In this document: piece by piece, positions 1 through 7,890 of the stretch
Position numbering within the stretch: position 1 is the first letter of the stretch
Layout of the letters: each line of letters begins with the position of its first letter
NCBI GenBank assembly: GCA_046336655.1
Contig: JBKDGH010000171.1
Location: 1-10,379, forward strand
Direction: 5' to 3'
Length of the DNA: 10,379 nt
Origin: CANGTU01 sp046336655
GTDB taxonomy: Bacteria; Bacteroidota; Bacteroidia; Flavobacteriales_D; Sanyastnellaceae
The notes under the pieces: generated by a model
Databases searched by the model: none
What the model was told of the DNA's origin: nothing
What the model saw: the letters and a program-made list of their open reading frames with translations, nothing else
Program-made: the position numbers and the translations under genes

Positions 1-2169
1 GTTGCCCTGCACATCGGTAATCTTCACGGTAGAATCAGAGGCCAGGCCATCCACTGTGATATTGCCTTCGTATTCGGGCCGAACGGGATTGGGGAATGCG
101 CGGACATTTTCCATTCCCTGATCAAAATTGGTCGCCGTAGCGAAATAGGACACGATGCCATTTTCAGTAGCGAAAAAAACTTCGCCATTTTCCTGATTGA
201 TGGCAATGTCAAAAATATTGTCAGAGAGCAGCGGACTGTTGCGTGTGGTAAAGTGTGCAATCTGCTGCAATCCGTCAGGACTGAACAAAAACACTCCACT
301 GTTCTGTGTGCCCACCCATTTTCTGTTGCCGCCGTCAATTTCAATAGCCGTGATCGCCTCCGTTTCGAGAAGGACCTGCACATTGCCATCCTGTGTAATC
401 AGGATGGGCTCCGCATCGAACTGCTCTGATTCGAAAATTGCATCCTGATTGTAAAATACCGCAAGGCCCTGAAGCGTGCCCACCCATACTTCGCTGTCGA
501 GATCTTCTGCCATGCTCAGCACATCATTGCTGGGCAATCCGCCCTCACCCTCATCCGAAGTGAGCAGTTTGAAATTATCGTCACTGGTTGAGCCGAGTGT
601 GCCGTTGGTGCTGAGCACCACAATGCCTTTCCCCGGAACAAGCGCCCACACATAGCCCAGTTGTGAAGCCATCACTTCACCTACTTTATCAGTCGCATCA
701 AGCACGGGAGCCAGATTAAACGCGTAGAAATTTCCGGATCGGTCCCGAGCGTGAAGGTTTCGGGTACAAAGGCTGTTGGTCATCCAGAGAATTCCATCAA
801 GGTCATAATCCACGCCCGCCACACCGGTCCAGCCGGGAGCCCAGTCCACCCCGCTTCCAAGCAGTGTGCTGTTGTTGGTGGATGCATTATAGAACGACAG
901 CGTGCCATTGGGATTGATTTCGACAAGACCTTCCTCCCAGGAGCCGTATACGACCCGCTTATTATCAATGGGATCAATAGCCACATTCATCATGTCATTG
1001 ACGCCGGGAGATCCATTCGCCCCATTTCCGGGATCAATAATCCTCCATTGCTCATCCACAAAACCGCTGAGGGGAAACTTGTTCCAGAAATTGCCATATC
1101 CGTCATTCACGCCGCCGTGGGCAATCCAGACGCTGCTGTTAAAGGCTGAAATCCTGCGCGTATCGGATGTAGCCGGACCCTGAGGCCTCACATTGCGTTG
1201 AGATTCATCGCCGCCGCGCACCAGCAGGCCATTGAATTTGTCAGCCACAAATACTTCTCCCCACCGGTTCACCACTGCGCCTGATCCGTTAACGAGATTT
1301 CCGTTATGTATAGAGACATTGATATTTACAATCAGATCGACGTGCATGGTTTTGTATACCCCGTCGCCGCTGATTGTGAGCCATCGGTCGTTGGACCAGA
1401 GCTTATTGTATTTAATACCGGGATCACTGGTGAATTCCTCCCAGCTTTCTTCTGCGGGCTCTTTCCACCACACCATGTCTTCCGTCTCTCCCTCCACGCA
1501 GATGAAGAGGTGACCGAGCACAAATTCAATATCACTCACGGCACCTGACGGAACTCCCTGAAGCCATGACCAGTTTGCGGCATTAGCAAGAAACGGATCG
1601 TTGGCATTGGCCACGCGAATACCCAGATCCGTTGCTGCATAGATCAGATCATTCGCAATGACGGCATCATTCACACGAAGCTGTTCTCCTGCTTCTCCAA
1701 TGAAATAGGTGGCACGTACTTCCAGCTTTTCCAGATCAATGACTACAATGCCGAGTCCGGTGCAAAGAAACGCCCTTCCGTCTTTCGCGAATATGTTATA
1801 GATCCGCTTATCCCCGACCACGCTGCTCAGGCGCACGTCAGGCAGATTGACTGACCTCCCGTCTCGGATGAGGTCAAGGTTCCCATTTTCGTAGCCGATC
1901 AGGATATAGCGCGTTTGCGGATCAAATTCCATCACAGAAATACCCACATCGGAGAGTAGATTGATTTTTGAAATACGCTGAATGTCTCCGTCCGGAGGAT
2001 TATAGGTAAATACAGAATAGGGTGTTGCGCACCACACAAGGTCCTTTTCATCCACGCATACATCTATTGTTCGGCCGTAAGGCAGATGATCGCGCCAGGT
2101 GCCAATGCTGAACTGGGCACTTGCGCTGAATGATTCAATAACAAGAAGAGTAATAACCAGGTATCTCAT
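1..2169 (-). CDS. porZ: PorZ-like T9SS surface protein (beta-propellers plus sorting domain), 3' end outside window
   Basis: The frame is open without a stop for 723 codons from the ATG at 2169-2167 to the left edge, so the C-terminus is missing. Residues 1-19 form a signal peptide (ending SASAQ). The mature protein opens with a TWRDHLPYGRT segment and then shows repeated beta-propeller blades of the kind seen in two-component-regulator propellers: WCATPYSVFTYN near 47-57, IYAATDLGI near 177, WVGTLQGLAVF and RKWVGTQNSGVFLF later, then EVFFATENGIVSYF. At about 690 a T9SS C-terminal domain begins with FPNP (692-695), followed by ITVDGL and STVKITDVQGN. In PorZ of Porphyromonas gingivalis, two propellers plus a CTD (about 780 residues) work at the outer surface with the sortase PorU, delivering the lipopolysaccharide to which cargo is attached. 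Order, length and motifs fit that family. Another propeller protein with a sorting domain is the main alternative. Confidence 0.8.
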   Translation of the reverse strand, partial: MRYLVITLLVIESFSASAQFSIGTWRDHLPYGRTIDVCVDEKDLVWCATPYSVFTYNPPDGDIQRISKINLLSDVGISVMEFDPQTRYILIGYENGNLDLIRDGRSVNLPDVRLSSVVGDKRIYNIFAKDGRAFLCTGLGIVVIDLEKLEVRATYFIGEAGEQLRVNDAVIANDLIYAATDLGIRVANANDPFLANAANWSWLQGVPSGAVSDIEFVLGHLFICVEGETEDMVWWKEPAEESWEEFTSDPGIKYNKLWSNDRWLTISGDGVYKTMHVDLIVNINVSIHNGNLVNGSGAVVNRWGEVFVADKFNGLLVRGGDESQRNVRPQGPATSDTRRISAFNSSVWIAHGGVNDGYGNFWNKFPLSGFVDEQWRIIDPGNGANGSPGVNDMMNVAIDPIDNKRVVYGSWEEGLVEINPNGTLSFYNASTNNSTLLGSGVDWAPGWTGVAGVDYDLDGILWMTNSLCTRNLHARDRSGNFYAFNLAPVLDATDKVGEVMASQLGYVWALVPGKGIVVLSTNGTLGSTSDDNFKLLTSDEGEGGLPSNDVLSMAEDLDSEVWVGTLQGLAVFYNQDAIFESEQFDAEPILITQDGNVQVLLETEAITAIEIDGGNRKWVGTQNSGVFLFSPDGLQQIAHFTTRNSPLLSDNIFDIAINQENGEVFFATENGIVSYFATATNFDQGMENVRAFPNPVRPEYEGNITVDGLASDSTVKITDVQGN

Positions 2170-2374
2170 GGAGGGGCAATAACGGCCGACGGGTAACGCA
2201 CGGAAATGCAAAAATGGTATGTAACGGGAAAAATACTCCGGTAATCCATTGAGGCCGTCCGTTGGGCCGAAAAATACGACCGCACAGCCATCTGTCCGGT
2301 AATCGCTGAAAGTCATTGCGATCTTAGATTGACCTTAACCCCTCGGGGAAGTTAACCCTCTAAATCGCTGCACT
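2170..2374. other. divergent spacer between porZ-like gene and 2375 gene, with an inverted repeat
   Basis: This 205-bp spacer must hold the promoters of both divergent genes. I see no ORF and no full TAnnTTTG element on either strand. The nearest candidates are a TAGATTG at 2325-2331 on plus and a CATTTTTG at 2216-2209 on minus, and neither has a TTG at the right distance. An inverted repeat sits 19 bp upstream of the plus-strand ATG: TTAAC (2335-2339) pairs with GTTAA (2351-2355) around CCCC-TC-GGGG (2339-2348). It could be an operator or a small leader hairpin; both are inference. Confidence 0.4.
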
Positions 2375-3913
2375 ATGTCAAACAAAGCTTCTGACCAGCT
2401 CCACCGGCTCATCCACAGCATGAGTAAACCGGAAAAAAGGTATTTCAAGGTATACACCTCGCGCAATGCCGATTCAGACGACAACAATTACCAGCTCTTG
2501 TTTGATGCCATAGACAGGCAGGAGGAATACAACGAGGAGAAGCTTCTGAAAAAACTGGCGGATAAAGCGTTGACCAACCGGTTCTCCATCGCAAAGAACA
2601 GGTTGTACAATGCGATCCTTCGCAGTCTGGATGCTTATCACATGGCCGGCAGCAAAGAGGCTCAGCTTCACAGACAGATCCATTCTGCTGCGATTCTCTT
2701 TCATAAATCACTGTACGATCAGAGCTATAAGATTCTCGAGAGTGCCCGAAAATCCGCCGAGAAAAACGGATTCTATTCTATTCTTTCGGAGATCAGCCAA
2801 TGGGAAAAAAGAATCATTGAACGCAGTCAGTATGAAGATGTGGATGACATAACAGCGCTGGATGAGATGCTGAGCCGCGACCGGGCGCTTACCGAACAGC
2901 AATCGGTAATCAACGAACTGTGGCACATAAAAAGCCGTGTGTTTCAACACCTCTACCGCCAGGGCAAGGCGCGCAATTCCGATGAGCAGCTATCCTTTCA
3001 GGAGCTTACCGGTGACCGGATGAGTGCGCTTATTCCGCAGGCCACATCGCCGCGGGCGCAGTACCTGGTCAATCATGTATACAGTGCTTACTACTACGGT
3101 ACGGGTGATTACGGGCAGTGTTTTCCGCATCTCGAAAAAAACCTTGTGTTGATGGAGCAGGAAGCTGAGCTCTTTCATGATGAGCCCTCGTCTTATCTCT
3201 CCGTGCTCACCAACGCCATGTATGTGAGCATGCGTCTGGGCAAATGGAAAGAGTCTTTCCGGCTGATGGACAAGCTGAGGGAGTTCAGGGAGCGCCCGGA
3301 ATGGGACCTGCATGAGGACTTCAGGCTTCGTCTGTTCAGCATTGGAGTGAGCGCGGAGTTGGCTTTGCTCGCACAAAGCGGAGAGTTTGAATCCGGCGTT
3401 CATCTCCGGGAGGAGATTGAGGCAGGACTGTTGAAATACGAAGGGCTTATTTCCTCTGTGCGGTACGCTCACTTTTGCTTCAACCTCGCAGTGTGCTATT
3501 TCGGGATGGCGCGCTACAGCGAGGCACACAAATGGCTGAACCGGCTTATGAATGAAATCCCCATTGATAAAACACGCGACCTGCATTGCATGGCGCAGTT
3601 GCTCAACCTTGTGGTATACCTCGAGCTTGGCGATGAACGCATGCTTCCGTACGCCCTTCGCTCGGCGCAGCGCTTTCTCGAAACACGCGGGAAAATTCAC
3701 GGCGTCGAAGAAGTGATTCTTCAGTTTGTGAATGATTCACTCAAGAAACGCAAACCAAGCAGTGAAAAGGAGCGCTACCAGCAACTGGCCGATGTGCTCA
3801 GTGTGAAGCGCAATGAACCACACGAGCAAATGGCCTTTGAGTTTTTCGACTTTCACGCGTGGGCGCGCAGCAAGGCAACAGGATTGTCGTATCGCGAAGT
3901 GTTGGCTGCCTGA
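2375..3913 (+). CDS. conserved Bacteroidota helical (TPR-like) protein of unknown function
   Basis: The 512-residue protein has no signal peptide or membrane segment, so it is probably cytoplasmic. It opens with LHRLIHSMSKPEKRYFKVY (9-27) and a YQLLFDAIDRQEEYNEEKLL helix (39-58). This N-terminal signature recurs, from memory, in a family of uncharacterised proteins of Bacteroidota. The rest is almost wholly alpha-helical, with helix pairs that look like degenerate tetratricopeptide repeats, such as CYFGMARYSEAHKWLNRLM (374-392), where the G-x-Y-x-A pattern is clear. The C-terminus carries FEFFDFHAWARSKATGLSYREVL (488-510), a second family signature. Such scaffolds usually bind proteins, but nothing here shows a partner. 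The start is the first ATG after the spacer, with no Shine-Dalgarno, as is normal in this phylum. The stop codon directly abuts that of convergent thiL. I know no gene name. Confidence 0.85.
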   Translation: MSNKASDQLHRLIHSMSKPEKRYFKVYTSRNADSDDNNYQLLFDAIDRQEEYNEEKLLKKLADKALTNRFSIAKNRLYNAILRSLDAYHMAGSKEAQLHRQIHSAAILFHKSLYDQSYKILESARKSAEKNGFYSILSEISQWEKRIIERSQYEDVDDITALDEMLSRDRALTEQQSVINELWHIKSRVFQHLYRQGKARNSDEQLSFQELTGDRMSALIPQATSPRAQYLVNHVYSAYYYGTGDYGQCFPHLEKNLVLMEQEAELFHDEPSSYLSVLTNAMYVSMRLGKWKESFRLMDKLREFRERPEWDLHEDFRLRLFSIGVSAELALLAQSGEFESGVHLREEIEAGLLKYEGLISSVRYAHFCFNLAVCYFGMARYSEAHKWLNRLMNEIPIDKTRDLHCMAQLLNLVVYLELGDERMLPYALRSAQRFLETRGKIHGVEEVILQFVNDSLKKRKPSSEKERYQQLADVLSVKRNEPHEQMAFEFFDFHAWARSKATGLSYREVLAA

Positions 3914-3916
3914 TCA
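3911..3916. other. TGATCA junction: abutting stop codons of convergent genes
   Basis: The plus-strand stop TGA (3911-3913) is followed at once by TCA (3914-3916), the complement of the thiL stop TGA. Together they make the palindrome TGATCA. No base separates the two coding regions, and I see no intrinsic terminator across the junction, so transcription from either side probably runs into the other gene as antisense. Confidence 0.9.
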
Positions 3917-4960
3917 CTCCTCATCCTGAGGGAATGAATCCCAGCCCTGAGCCTTCAACTCCGCAATACCACCGCCGCGGGTAATCAGTCTGCATCCAGT
4001 AGCTGCTTCTGTAATGTGGCCGATCACCGTGAAATTCGGATTGCCTTTGATGGCGTCGTAATCTGACTGACGGATGGTGAACAGCAGCTCGTAGTCTTCC
4101 CCGCCGTTGAGCGCGCACGTCACGTGATCCATACCAAACTCCGCAGCAGCAGCAATCGACTTCGGGTCCACCGGGATTTTCTCTTCATAGATATCGCATC
4201 CGGTGAGACTCTGCGTGCACAGGTGCTTTACTTCTGAGGCAAGGCCATCAGAGATGTCTATCATGGCGGTGGGTACGACTTTGAGCGCGCTGAGCAGTTC
4301 GACCACATCCTTCCGCGCTTCGGGCTTAAGTTGCCGTTCGAGCAGGTATTCATAACCACCGAGCTCAGGCTGAGCTGCAGGAGCGCTTTTGAACACTGCC
4401 TTTTCGCGCTCCAGCACCTGAAGTCCGAGGTATGCGGCACCGAGATCACCGGAAACCACGATCAGGTCATTTTCACGCGCACCGGAGCGGGTCACGATGC
4501 GATCAGGCGGAGCAAAACCCAATGCGGTGACAGAAATCACAAGTCCCGAAAGCGAAGAGGTGGTATCCCCACCGACGAGGTCCACACCATACCAATCGCA
4601 TGCCTTGCGCATTCCGGTATACAGCTCCTCGATGGCTTCGAGGGAAAACCGGTTGCTGATTGCCAGACTGACTGTAACCTGCGCTGGAATTGCATTCATC
4701 GCGCAGATATCGCTCAGATTAACCACAATGCTTTTATAGCCGAGGTGTCGGAGCGGAGCGTACATCAAATCGAAATGCACCCCTTCCACCAGCATATCGG
4801 TGGAAATCACCATATGCTCACCTGCGGGAGGCTGAATAATGGCTGCATCATCTCCCACTCCTTTCACGGTAGCAGGGTGGTGCAATGTGATGGTTTTGGT
4901 GAGATGGCGGATCAGTCCGAACTCACCCAGTTCGCTGATTTCAGTACGTTTTTCTGACAT
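3914..4960 (-). CDS. thiL: thiamine-monophosphate kinase
   Basis: ThiL phosphorylates thiamine monophosphate with ATP to thiamine diphosphate, the last step of cofactor synthesis, in the cytoplasm. The 348 residues match the usual length of about 320-350. Family motifs occur in order: GVGDDAAI (34-41), STDMLVEGVHFD (53-64), NLSDICAMNA (81-90), VGGDTT (129-134), GDLG (171-174), DISDGLASEVKHL (235-247) and GGEDYELLFT (286-295). The acidic residues that bind magnesium and ATP in the PurM/ThiL fold (GDD, STD, NLSD, GGD, DISD) all appear intact. The ATG at 4960 places GEFGLIRHLT near the N-terminus as in homologues. It lies 39 bp downstream of recJ on the same strand, so it is probably co-transcribed with it. 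The gap contains GTCGGCA twice (4973-4979, 4983-4989) and weak AAGTCG/CGACTT arms (4971-4976, 4995-5000), with no clear promoter. Confidence 0.96.
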   Translation of the reverse strand: MSEKRTEISELGEFGLIRHLTKTITLHHPATVKGVGDDAAIIQPPAGEHMVISTDMLVEGVHFDLMYAPLRHLGYKSIVVNLSDICAMNAIPAQVTVSLAISNRFSLEAIEELYTGMRKACDWYGVDLVGGDTTSSLSGLVISVTALGFAPPDRIVTRSGARENDLIVVSGDLGAAYLGLQVLEREKAVFKSAPAAQPELGGYEYLLERQLKPEARKDVVELLSALKVVPTAMIDISDGLASEVKHLCTQSLTGCDIYEEKIPVDPKSIAAAAEFGMDHVTCALNGGEDYELLFTIRQSDYDAIKGNPNFTVIGHITEAATGCRLITRGGGIAELKAQGWDSFPQDEE

Positions 4961-4999
4961 GAGGGAAAATAAGTCGGCAAAGGTCGGCAGAAAGCGACT

Positions 5000-6760
5000 T
5001 CAGGAAGAATTTTCAGAAGTGACGGAGAGGTCATTGATCGCATCCGGTTCGCTCTCGCGCAAGTCGGATACCATGAGCTGAATGGATACCTTGCCATTGA
5101 ACTCGTTTGGCTCGAGGGTAAAAAGGATATCCAGCGGGCGCTTAGCCGTCACGGGAGGCTCCCATTCCTTGCTGAAGAATGCAATGCCATCGGCGATTTT
5201 CGGTGATCCTTTCTGCTTTAACCGCAATTTCAGATGTTCGGCGGGATTGCCTACCAACCGGCTTCCACCGGCATCCACAACTTCCCTGCACATGAACACC
5301 GGCTTCATATTTTCAGGTCCGAAAGGCTGAAAATGGTTCAGCTCGCTGAATAATTTATCCGTGATGTCATCCAGTCTGATTTCGAGGTCAATTTCTGTTT
5401 CAGGCACGGGACGTTGATGGGCCAGCGCCTCACCCACAAGCGCATCGAAGCGTTCCCGGAACGCGGGGTAGTTGACAGCAGGCAGTGACAGGCCTGCGGC
5501 CATGGTGTGACCGCCGTATTGCGTGAGCAGATCGGTACACTCGCCGAGAATTTCATAGAGGTCCACTCCGGGAATAGACCGCGCACTGCCGGCAAGCGTT
5601 TCCCCGCTGTCCACGAGCACAATACTCGGCTTGTAATAGGTCTCAACAAGCCGCGAAGCCACAATACCCACTACGCCTTTATTCCATTCAGTGCCTTTCA
5701 CAACAGAGGTATACGAATCGCGGTAGAAAGCATCTTCTTCGATCATGCGGACAGCAGATTCCGTGATGCCTTTATCGAGCGTCTTGCGGGTGTTATTGTT
5801 TTTCTCGATGAGCGAACCGAGCTCTTCAATTTCATTGAGGTCTTTCGAAATCAGCAAGCGTACCGCATTTCTGCCCGACATGATTCTTCCGGCAGCGTTG
5901 ATCCGCGGAGCGAGTACGAAAACCACATCAGAGATGGTCAGCGCCTTTCTTTTGAATCCGGCAAGCTCGAGCATCTTTTGAATTCCGGGGCGCTCAAACC
6001 GGTTCAACACGGCCAGTCCTTCTCTGGCGAGGGCCCGGTTTTCGCCCACTACGGGAACGATATCGGCACCGATAGAAATGGCGAGGAGGTCCAGATAGTT
6101 GAAAAGCTCCTGCTCGGGCAGGCCTTTCAATTGACAAAGCCCCTGCATCAGCTTGAACCCAACCCCACATCCGCTAAGTCCTTTATCCGGGTAGTTGCAA
6201 TCCGGGCGCTTGGGATCCAGCACCGCGAAGGCCGGAGGCAATTGGCCGGGGTTGTGGTGATCACAAACGATCACATCAATTCCCAACTCACGGCACCGCT
6301 CGATGCGCGGCCCGTCCTTAATCCCACAATCCAGAGTGATTATAAGCGAATACCCTTGTTCAGCGGCAAATTCCACCCCATTCATGGAAAACCCGTATCC
6401 TTCTTTGAACCGATCGGGGATGTAGTACTCGCAAGCCGCGCCAAGACCGGAAAGGAATGAACAGACCAATGCCACGGCGGTGGTTCCATCCACGTCGTAG
6501 TCCCCGTAAATAAGTATCGGCTCCTTTCGCTCCAGGGCAAGCGACAGACGATCCACCGCTTTATCCATGTCCTTCATGAGGAAAGGATTATGAAGCTGAT
6601 TCAGTGAGGGGCGAAGAAAAAACTTCGCGGATTCTTTGTCGGCAATGCCACGCTGAACCAGCAATTTCCAGATCACAGGATGAAGTTCCGCCTCTTCCCT
6701 GCAGAGGCGCTCAACCTCCTCATCAGAGGGCACAGGACGGTATTTCCAGACCGGTTTCAT
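5000..6760 (-). CDS. recJ: single-stranded-DNA-specific exonuclease RecJ
   Basis: RecJ degrades single-stranded DNA 5' to 3' in recombinational and mismatch repair. From the ATG at 6760 the protein has 586 residues, usual for the family. DHH phosphoesterase motifs are YGDYDVDG (85-92), LDCGIKDG (143-150) and CDHHNPG (166-172), which supply the metal-binding aspartates and histidines. ISDVVFVLAPRINAAGRI (276-293) is the conserved linker. The DHHA1 part has WNKGVVGIVASRLVE (359-373), LAGSARS (389-395) and YGGHTMAAGLSL (415-426). A C-terminal OB-like domain follows, with FQPFGPEN (477-484). I chose this start because MKPVWKYRPVP matches how RecJ proteins begin. The frame stays open upstream to 6943, but that would add 61 residues reaching past the start of the divergent 6904 gene. 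It probably heads a recJ-thiL operon. Confidence 0.96.
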   Translation of the reverse strand: MKPVWKYRPVPSDEEVERLCREEAELHPVIWKLLVQRGIADKESAKFFLRPSLNQLHNPFLMKDMDKAVDRLSLALERKEPILIYGDYDVDGTTAVALVCSFLSGLGAACEYYIPDRFKEGYGFSMNGVEFAAEQGYSLIITLDCGIKDGPRIERCRELGIDVIVCDHHNPGQLPPAFAVLDPKRPDCNYPDKGLSGCGVGFKLMQGLCQLKGLPEQELFNYLDLLAISIGADIVPVVGENRALAREGLAVLNRFERPGIQKMLELAGFKRKALTISDVVFVLAPRINAAGRIMSGRNAVRLLISKDLNEIEELGSLIEKNNNTRKTLDKGITESAVRMIEEDAFYRDSYTSVVKGTEWNKGVVGIVASRLVETYYKPSIVLVDSGETLAGSARSIPGVDLYEILGECTDLLTQYGGHTMAAGLSLPAVNYPAFRERFDALVGEALAHQRPVPETEIDLEIRLDDITDKLFSELNHFQPFGPENMKPVFMCREVVDAGGSRLVGNPAEHLKLRLKQKGSPKIADGIAFFSKEWEPPVTAKRPLDILFTLEPNEFNGKVSIQLMVSDLRESEPDAINDLSVTSENSS

Positions 6761-6903
6761 TTCGACTGCGTAATTACCATAAATCAGGAAACAGCAACCT
6801 ATAAATCCTATAAATCGTATGCGCATAACAGACCTGGTGCAACCCAAAGCAGGGTGAATCCGTCTTTCTCTGTATATTCGACACCCGAAATCAGAACCAT
6901 CCC
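6761..6903. promoter_or_regulatory. divergent promoter region between recJ and the repeat lipoprotein
   Basis: This 143-bp spacer must serve both genes. It includes an AT-rich perfect tandem repeat, CTATAAATC twice (6799-6807 and 6808-6816). On the plus strand TATATTCG at 6873-6880 differs by one base from the Bacteroidota -7 consensus TAnnTTTG and lies 23 bp before the lipoprotein ATG, but I see no TTG at the proper distance. On the minus strand TAGGTTG (6801-6795), next to the tandem repeat, is one base short of the same consensus. These are weak candidates only. Confidence 0.4.
6799..6816. repeat. perfect 2 x 9-bp tandem repeat in divergent spacer
   Basis: CTATAAATC occurs twice head to tail. 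On the minus strand this is GATTTATAG twice, directly upstream of recJ. It could be a paired protein-binding site or a slippage product; the sequence alone does not decide. Confidence 0.6.
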
Positions 6904-7866
6904 ATGAGCCTGAGGCATTACTTAGTAGTATTTGTGGCAGCATTTGCCGGATCCTTTTTTCTGGCCAGCTGTCTTAACGATGACAACAAAATTCCGCCAA
7001 ACTGCTATGACGGAATTCTGAACAATAACGAGCAGCTCGTTGACTGCGGCGGCCCTTGTGAGCCATGTAATCACTGCATAGACGGCATTTGGCAACCCGA
7101 ACTCGGAGAGACCTGCATTGACTGTGGCGGAGAGTGCGGCGCGTGTCCGCAGTGCCGCAATTGCATTCAGGATGGTGACGAGTCCGGCATTGACTGCGGA
7201 GGCACATTCTGCGGACCGTGCGAAAATCTGTGTGACGACGGCATTCTCAATGGTAATGAGGAAATGATTGACTGCGGCGGTGACTGCGGACCTTGTCCGA
7301 CATGCACTGACCTGCTGATGAACGGAAACGAAATCGGAATTGACTGCGGTGGTACGATGTGCCCGCCCTGCTCAACCGATGGTAACTGCACCAACCTGAT
7401 CCTTGACGGAGATGAGTTTTGGGTGGATTGTGGCGGTTCTACCTGTCCTGATTGCGTAAACAGCATGACCTGGAAGGCGAACGGAGTGACCCACGTTGTA
7501 ATGCCGGAGAACATTGAATACGAGGCAAACGCAACTTCCTTTACCATCACAGGAACGAGCCTGCTGGGAGCAACCATGGTAATCACATCGGATATTCCTG
7601 TGGGTGGATTTGTGGAAGGATCCAGCGTTCAGATGAATCAGGCTACGATCGGAAACCGCCAGATGAGCTACACCACTGAATTGGGCATTTCTTTTTCCTC
7701 GGCTGCTTCAGCGGCCGCTTCCGCTACCATGACCAATAACAGGTATGCGACTATTATCACTCCTCCCAGCTTTGTTCACCGCGCAGCCTTCGTAGGCACA
7801 TTGTACAACACAGACGGAACGGTCATAACAAATATTACGAACGGGTCCTTCCTGTTTACATTCTGA
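6904..7866 (+). CDS. cysteine-rich repeat lipoprotein with C-terminal beta domain
   Basis: The 320-residue protein has a lipoprotein signal peptide: hydrophobic residues 7-20, then the lipobox LASC with C23 as lipid-bearing residue. After it comes LNDDN; acidic residues just behind the cysteine resemble the signals that send Bacteroidota lipoproteins to the outer face of the outer membrane (inference). Residues 34-184 are six repeats of the form C-x-DG-x-x-N-G-x-E-x-x-(I/V)DCGG-x-C-x-x-C. A beta-rich domain follows (186-320), starting MTWKANGVTH and ending VITNITNGSFLFTF. That pattern resembles the DUF6252-like C-terminal domains of Bacteroidota lipoproteins, but the assignment is from memory. 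A Ser/Ala-rich patch lies at 265-275. The repeats could be a disulfide-linked stalk lifting the beta domain off the surface. No catalytic motif is visible and the function is unknown. A terminator follows 24 bp after the stop. Confidence 0.85.
   Translation: MSLRHYLVVFVAAFAGSFFLASCLNDDNKIPPNCYDGILNNNEQLVDCGGPCEPCNHCIDGIWQPELGETCIDCGGECGACPQCRNCIQDGDESGIDCGGTFCGPCENLCDDGILNGNEEMIDCGGDCGPCPTCTDLLMNGNEIGIDCGGTMCPPCSTDGNCTNLILDGDEFWVDCGGSTCPDCVNSMTWKANGVTHVVMPENIEYEANATSFTITGTSLLGATMVITSDIPVGGFVEGSSVQMNQATIGNRQMSYTTELGISFSSAASAAASATMTNNRYATIITPPSFVHRAAFVGTLYNTDGTVITNITNGSFLFTF
7003..7455 (+). repeat. six in-frame cysteine repeats (DCGG motif)
   Basis: The repeats begin at C34, C58, C87, C110, C134 and C162 of the lipoprotein and end at C55, C81, C106, C131, C156 and C184. 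Each carries DCGG (cysteines 48, 74, 98, 124, 148, 176) followed by C-x-x-C. Unit length is 20-24 residues, with short linkers. The second repeat is odd: WQPELGETC replaces the N-G-x-E core and adds a cysteine (C71). At DNA level only the core is alike (variants of ATTGACTGCGGCGG), and the rest has diverged, so these are not recent duplications. Confidence 0.85.
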
Positions 7867-7890
7867 TCAGACTCTCACACTACTTATCCG

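Noticed and set aside
24..1548. Several short frames on both strands within the porZ-like region
   Set aside because: They lie inside an uninterrupted 723-codon minus frame with a signal peptide, propeller blades and a sorting domain; none has its own support.
2990..3700. Minus-strand open frame of 236 codons inside the 2375 gene
   Set aside because: It is antisense to a coherent helical protein and looks like a shadow of its codon bias.
4331..4957. Plus-strand open frame of 208 codons opposite thiL
   Set aside because: All thiL motifs are intact on the other strand, and the product is rich in His and Cys without any domain pattern.
5507..6460. Plus-strand open frame of 317 codons inside recJ
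   Set aside because: It is wholly antisense to recJ, whose motifs are complete, and its translation shows no recognisable domain.
6761..6943. N-terminal extension of recJ, including MRIRFIGFIGCCFLIYG from 6826
   Set aside because: RecJ is cytoplasmic and its homologues begin near MKPVWKYRP. The hydrophobic FIGFIG stretch is the translation of the 9-bp tandem repeat in the spacer.
7003..7455. Regular repeats as a CRISPR array or tandem DNA repeat
   Set aside because: The periodicity is at protein level: only short DCGG-coding cores are alike in DNA, and the region is in frame within one gene.
7167..7586. Minus-strand open frame of 139 codons inside the lipoprotein gene
   Set aside because: Its PPQS repeats are just the complement of the DCGG repeats.
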